NCBI GenBank assembly: GCA_035578905.1
Contig: JAQJVL010000253.1
Coordinates: 1,158,036-1,222,035, forward strand
Direction: 5' to 3'
Origin: Stictocephala bisonia
Taxonomy: Eukaryota > Arthropoda > Insecta > Hemiptera > Membracidae
Length of the DNA stretch: 64,000 nucleotides
Numbering within the stretch: position 1 is the stretch's first letter; each line of letters opens with the position of its first letter. Under the pieces are notes generated by a model that ran no database searches, was not told the DNA's origin, and was given only the letters and a program-made list of their open reading frames with translations. This document shows positions 59,396 to 64,000 of the stretch, piece by piece. The translations under genes and the position numbers were made by a program.

Positions 59396-60205
59396 TGATT
59401 GGGTTTTAACTCAGATACTGTCTACGTGTCTGTACCTACCCCTGAACTGACAAGACTACACTTAGCTACTTCTTCTAACACTGTTTCCTCTCAACGTCTC
59501 TCGTATAGCCCTTCCTAAATGCAACACGAGTATACTCGACAGTCACGTAAAACCATGGATCGAACCTAGATACTGTCTACGTAACGTGCTTACCTCTGCA
59601 TTAACAAGAGTACACTTTCCTACCCCTTTCCATAAATATTCCTTCCCAATTTTTCTCGCCTAGGGTATCCAGTTTGATGCCCTTCCTGAATGAAAAACGC
59701 GAATACTCCAAAGTCATGTAGAGCCAAAGATCTAATTCAAATACTGTCTACGTAACGTGCTTACCTCTGCATTAACAGACTACACTTTCCTACCCCATCC
59801 ATCATTACCCCTTCCCGAAGTCTCTCGCCTAATCCGAAGTCTCTCGCCTAATATATCCATGTTGATGCCCTTCCTGAACGAACGAGTATACTCGACAGCC
59901 ATGTAAAGTGGTGATTCTAACTCAGAGTCTGCCTGCGTTTCGTACTCTCCTCCGCATCAACAAGACTACAGCTTGTTCCATCATTCCAAACAATTCCATC
60001 ACTCTCCCTTCCCAACGTTGTCACCGAGCTTATACAGGTCGTAAAACTTCCTAAATGAACAACGAGTATTCTGTATAGTCACGTAGAGCTATGGTTCTAA
60101 CTTAGATACTGTCTACGTGACGTGCTTACCTCAGCACTAACAAGATACACAACTTCCTACCCCTTCCACCTTTATCACTTAGAACGGCTCTCACTTTCCA
60201 TATAA
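59395..60205 (-). repeat. Tandem array of five tRNA-like monomers of 155-185 bp
   Basis: Using the ACTGTCTACG phrase as an anchor, monomers start at 59417, 59572, 59743, 59928 (as TCTGCCTGCG) and 60108. On the minus strand each contains TTAATGCAGAGGTAAGCACG, an A-box-like segment, followed about 30 bp on by a B-box position. The monomer at about 59545-59570 has an exact GGTTCGATCC there; in the others it is mutated. This is the RNA polymerase III internal-promoter layout of a tRNA-derived SINE. Other shared blocks are CGAGTATACTCGACAGTCAC and TGCCCTTCCTGAATGAA. A solo copy lies at 41761-41975. There is no protein frame. Confidence 0.7.
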
Positions 60206-62195
60206 GACTTAGGCCCTTTAATAATTGAACAGGGATAATATTATATAATTAAAATAACGTTAGTTACTAAATTGTTAATTACTTTCTTAAACTTATGTTT
60301 TTCATAAAGAAAACAGGATGAGTATTTTCTGTTTTGTAATGTTACAAGTAAACTCCTCCTATAGTTTTTCCGAAATGTATTTGTTGTATTTTCGTCAATA
60401 TTTAATAATTGTGAGCATAATCATCTCGTTTTGTTGAATTACATTTTGCAATAATTTGATAGTGAAACTGTTCTCATTATTACAACTACTTAGAGGAAAA
60501 GTGAATTTTAAGCACTGTTTGCAGAATTTATAAAGATAGCAATGTTATTAACATAACTAATTTAAATAGGGTTATAGTTATAATTTGATTTCAGTTTATG
60601 TGATATTGTTACAAAACATTGACAATATTATATTGTATTGTATCGTTACAATACATGTTGACCATCAAGTATCATATTTGAAGCCTGGGGTTTTAAATAA
60701 ATTTACTTGACTAGTAAACGTCGAAATAATTATTAGGTTTAAAGTTGGCTGTTGATTCACTCGACTTGAGTGATAGTCGGATATCGCTGTTCCCGCTTTA
60801 TTTGTATTGTGTCAATCGATTTGTGCAACATATTTGCCTGTCCTAGAATATTCTGTTAATATAAATTATATTATTTAAATAATAATTTGTTGAAAGTGTA
60901 TCTCAATAAACGATGTGATAAAATCTGTTTGCTCAGGAAAATAAAAATTAATATGAATATTATTGGAGCTCTCTACTTCTCGAAATTTAATATCAATCAA
61001 TATCTTTTAATCGAACCAAACATTTTATCATAAGACTATTGATAGATTCCTTGAATATTGCAACAAACAAACAAAATTAAATTTTAAAATTTATTTACGT
61101 AATTAAAATGATAAACCGTGGGGAACGTACCTCACGTTGTTAAGCAACTTGGATGTTATAGGCTTGTGATTATTAAAGGCAGGCCCTGGAATATACTTAT
61201 TCTGGTTCACATTTGTTTTATGTAAATAAGGTATTGGGTGAAGGGTACTAACTAGCTACAAATAACTATAACATTATAGATTATACATTTTAGGGTCCTT
61301 ACTAAGAAATTTGATTATAAGTAATAAGAAAACCAGGAAAAATAAGTTGAAACTAAATTGAACTACCATATGTTAAATATACATAAATTAACAACATATT
61401 CACAAAATGATGCATACTTTTATTTTAATTGTGAAATAAAAGAAATAAACAGAGGATTTATGTCTGGCAGAGGGGTTGATTTCCCAAAGGGATTGGTTGA
61501 TGGGTCTCTCAATGGTCCAGTACTACATGATACTCACTCATAATGAAATTGGCTATCAAACTCAAATAGTGGTTCGTTTTGCATATGAAACTTTACAATG
61601 AATAGTTTAGAAGTTCTAAAACATATTTAGTTGTAAATTTAAAAAACTTACCATAAATCTTATTCTTATCGTTATGTTTCACTAAGGCACAAGTTAACTA
61701 TACAACTCTAGCAAACAGTTTGCTCAAGGAACATTTTAGAGTCAAATTAAAAATTAAATTAAAGTAGCTACTAAGCAGTGGATAGCAACGCAGTAGACTC
61801 TAAATGTGTAAAAATGAAGTTTCTAAATAGGTTTCACTATCGTGGATTGGCAGTCATGTATGTTAAAATATTGGTCTCTCAAGCCTACAACAAATTGGGC
61901 TTGTCTTTTCAGAAAAACTTAACTCTGTTTTAATTAGCTACTATCCTTCAAAAAAATAACCTAAAATATGAATTAATTTATTTATTCATCAATCATGAAG
62001 ATGCATTCGTATAGGTTATCAAATATAAATATTGAATATTTTTGTTAAAGGAATTAATGAGTGAATATCATTCATAAAGCTAATTTGACTTTAAAAAGTA
62101 TATAAATGTAAAGTGCCATCTGAATAGCCACCTAAGTCAAAAAGTTTAATTTAAAAATATCTTCAATACTGATCAAAATTATTGAATCATCAACA
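60206..62195. other. AT-rich non-coding DNA
   Basis: No gene supported. The plus-strand frame 61358-61543 has no domain that I recognise. Confidence 0.45.
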
Positions 62196-64000
62196 CCTAT
62201 TTATTTATTTCAACGGTCAAGTAGCAAATTTACAAAACAATACATTAAAATAAAAAAATAAAAACAAAATTACAAAATAACAACAAACGATGGCAAAGCA
62301 TCCAACAGCAATCGCCACAACAATAATAAACGAGTGCGTAAAATACAGAGTATATAAAAGCTAAACAAAATTACAATAACAATAATAAGTTAAATAACAA
62401 CGAGATAAATACTACAAATACCAAAAACAATATAAACAATAAAATACTACAGTAAATAATAGTAAAAAACAAATATAACAACAGCAATAATAAGAATGTG
62501 AAATAGTTCAACATGAATAAAATATTATTATCGTAAATACACGTATCTTTAAAATTAATACAGGAATACACCAATGACAGGTGGAAAGAGTGCGAAAGGA
62601 GTGACTTCTGATGACCTATAAGTTGTCATTGAAGAAATCGCACTCAGGAGCAACACGGTTCCCCAATTGAACAAATCTTGCCAGAGGACTATAGAAGTCA
62701 AAGTTGGTGGAATTATATCTGCGACTAAAAGTTCCTGGGCTCTAGTACTTGCTGGTACTCTGAAGTCAATATGTGCTAGGAGATCAGGGATCTGCAGGAG
62801 AGAATTGATAATCTTGTAGAGGATCAGCACCTCAGCCACATCACGCCGCAGTTCTAACGAGGGAAGATTTCAAACTTCTACAAGGACCTCTAAGTAGCTA
62901 TATCCCAGCCGAAAACTAACTAGACGAATGAAGTGCTTCTGCAGAGCCTCCAACCTAGATTTGGCACACACTGTATAAAGAGACCATACGGGGCTGGCGT
63001 ATTCCACGAGCTGCCTTACCAGAGAACAATACAGAGTACGCAGAGCAGGTGGACTGTCCAAACCCTTCGAAAATCTTGATATGAATCCAAGCATCTTATT
63101 AGCCTGGTTGCAGATCTTATATGAAGAATACACCACATCACTATAAAAGCAAATACCTAAGTCTTTGATGCTCAGAAACCTTGGAATTTGAGACCCAGAA
63201 ATAAAGTAAGTATACAACATGAGAGATTTGGTTCTATGAACAATGAGAGAAAGTGGTGACAGAACACATGCTAGGGTTTATTGACATATTATTTCTGGCA
63301 CACCAGTTTTCTATCTCAGATAAGCTCTGCTTGATTCTATGGAAGTCATCTCAGGAGGAAATTTCCTGGAAGTCATCAGCAAATTGTAAGGCATTTATAC
63401 CAAACACATCCAACAAATCATTAGCAAAGATATTAAAAAGACAAGGTCCCAAAAGTGAACCCTAAGGGATTCCAGAAGAAGGTGAGAAAGGTTTAGATAT
63501 GGAGGATCCAATTCTGACAACACAAAAGCGATCACGTAAATAGTCGGAAATCCATGTCAAGCGTGGACCAAGAACACTACAGCCCTTGAGTTTAGCTATT
63601 ATAAGGGAATAGTCAACCTTATCAAAGACCTTCACCATGTCAATATATACCATGTCAACCTGTTTGTTCATGCGAAATGCAGCCAATACATACTCTTGAA
63701 AAAGTAGAAGATTGGAGACAGAAGATTTTCCACTAATAAAACCATGTCACCCAGGTGGATTACTTTAGATATAACAGGATTCAGTCTATCGACCACAATG
63801 CCCTCGAATAATTTGCCGATACTAGGGAGAATACATATGGAGTGATAATTTCTCATGTTACCTGGTTCATTAGCCTTATGTAAAGGAATTATTTAGTCAT
63901 TCTTTAATATTCAGGGGAAAACACCTCTTGCAAGTGATTCACTAAACGTGTTGCTAGAGGTTCAGCAAGGATAATCCGACAGTAGTGAAGTACATCAGGA
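62196..64000 (-). mobile_element. Decayed non-LTR retrotransposon (Jockey/CR1 group), running off the right edge
   Basis: Reading leftward from the window edge: reverse-transcriptase coding remnants (about 62570-64000), a CAA/TTG-rich 3' region (62215-62560), then CTTGACCGTTGAAATAAATA and an AAAT-type tail at about 62197-62212. The tail and the GACCGTTGAAATAAATAAAT ending are typical of a Jockey-group 3' end. The upstream part lies outside the window. Confidence 0.82.
62570..64000 (-). pseudogene. LINE reverse transcriptase, partial and inactivated
   Basis: From the edge leftward: an AEPLATRL block, then PLHKANEPGN-type text broken by stops, then NYHSICILPSIGKLFEGIVV (usually NYRPI). Next VDMVYIDMVKVFDKVDYSLI contains the first catalytic Asp region, altered from the usual SKAFD. 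Then SSGIP is followed by an in-frame TAG where Gln is expected in the IPQGS motif, and GSLLGPCLFNIFAND. The catalytic FADD lies at about 63373-63384. Downstream is the thumb and C-terminal region NQANKMLGFISRF, LRTLYCSLVRQLVEYASPVW and LEALQKHFIRLVSFRLGYSY. A TGA at about 62870 interrupts it, and DVAEVLILYKIINSL and IDFRVPASTRAQELLV follow. Its sequence differs clearly from the LINE at 10687, so two LINE lineages are present. Confidence 0.88.

Overview
The window looks like a piece of an arthropod, most likely insect, nuclear genome. It is strongly AT-rich. It has no compact gene order, no operons and no long host reading frame. It carries CCTAA/TTAGG-type tracts, the common arthropod telomere unit, at internal positions, and its recognisable proteins are animal transposon proteins: two non-LTR retrotransposon reverse transcriptases, a Tc1-family transposase and a mariner-superfamily transposase. 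I cannot name the species. Nothing here supports a bacterial, phage or organelle origin.

Layout. 1-10200: intergenic or intronic AT-rich DNA with a long-inverted-repeat element (787-1978), a GC-richer unclassified block (2740-3170), a fold-back element with an attached GTGGGTGGG minisatellite (3689-4870), a tRNA-derived SINE (about 7560-7795) and a short palindromic element (9441-9617). 10205-15430: a 190-bp CA microsatellite abuts the 3' end of an almost intact LINE (10501-13545, minus strand). Next to it, a terminal-inverted-repeat region encloses a second copy of the 3758-4964 block. 20198-22005: two fold-back structures, one an inverted pair of a MITE called family A here. 27581-32206: another family A copy, a 40-bp minisatellite of about 31 units, and a pogo/Tigger-like non-autonomous transposon. 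35260-38330: a near-perfect 400-bp palindrome (family B) and a 72-bp minisatellite. 41760-48520: a SINE-like monomer, a dead Tc1 element, a LINE tail and two long-inverted-repeat elements. 49100-57250: more family B and A copies, a 31-bp tandem array, a mariner fossil with an internal tandem duplication, and one short possible exon (55771-55902). 59320-60210: a tandem array with tRNA-like promoter boxes. 62196-64000: a decayed LINE running off the right edge.

The genes do not act together as a pathway. The window is a record of transposon activity: one LINE young enough to keep a 2.85-kb frame, several dead autonomous elements, and many non-autonomous fold-back or MITE-type elements that probably moved using enzymes encoded elsewhere. 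Host coding content is at most a candidate promoter with a first exon (19136-19320) and one 44-codon exon-like frame (55771-55902). Both are inferences.

I did not find a convincing undescribed biological system. The most unusual items are MITE family A with built-in CCTAA tracts, a SINE-like tandem array, a Pol-III-box-bearing monomer also found alone 18 kb away, and the exon-like frame in an otherwise non-coding setting.
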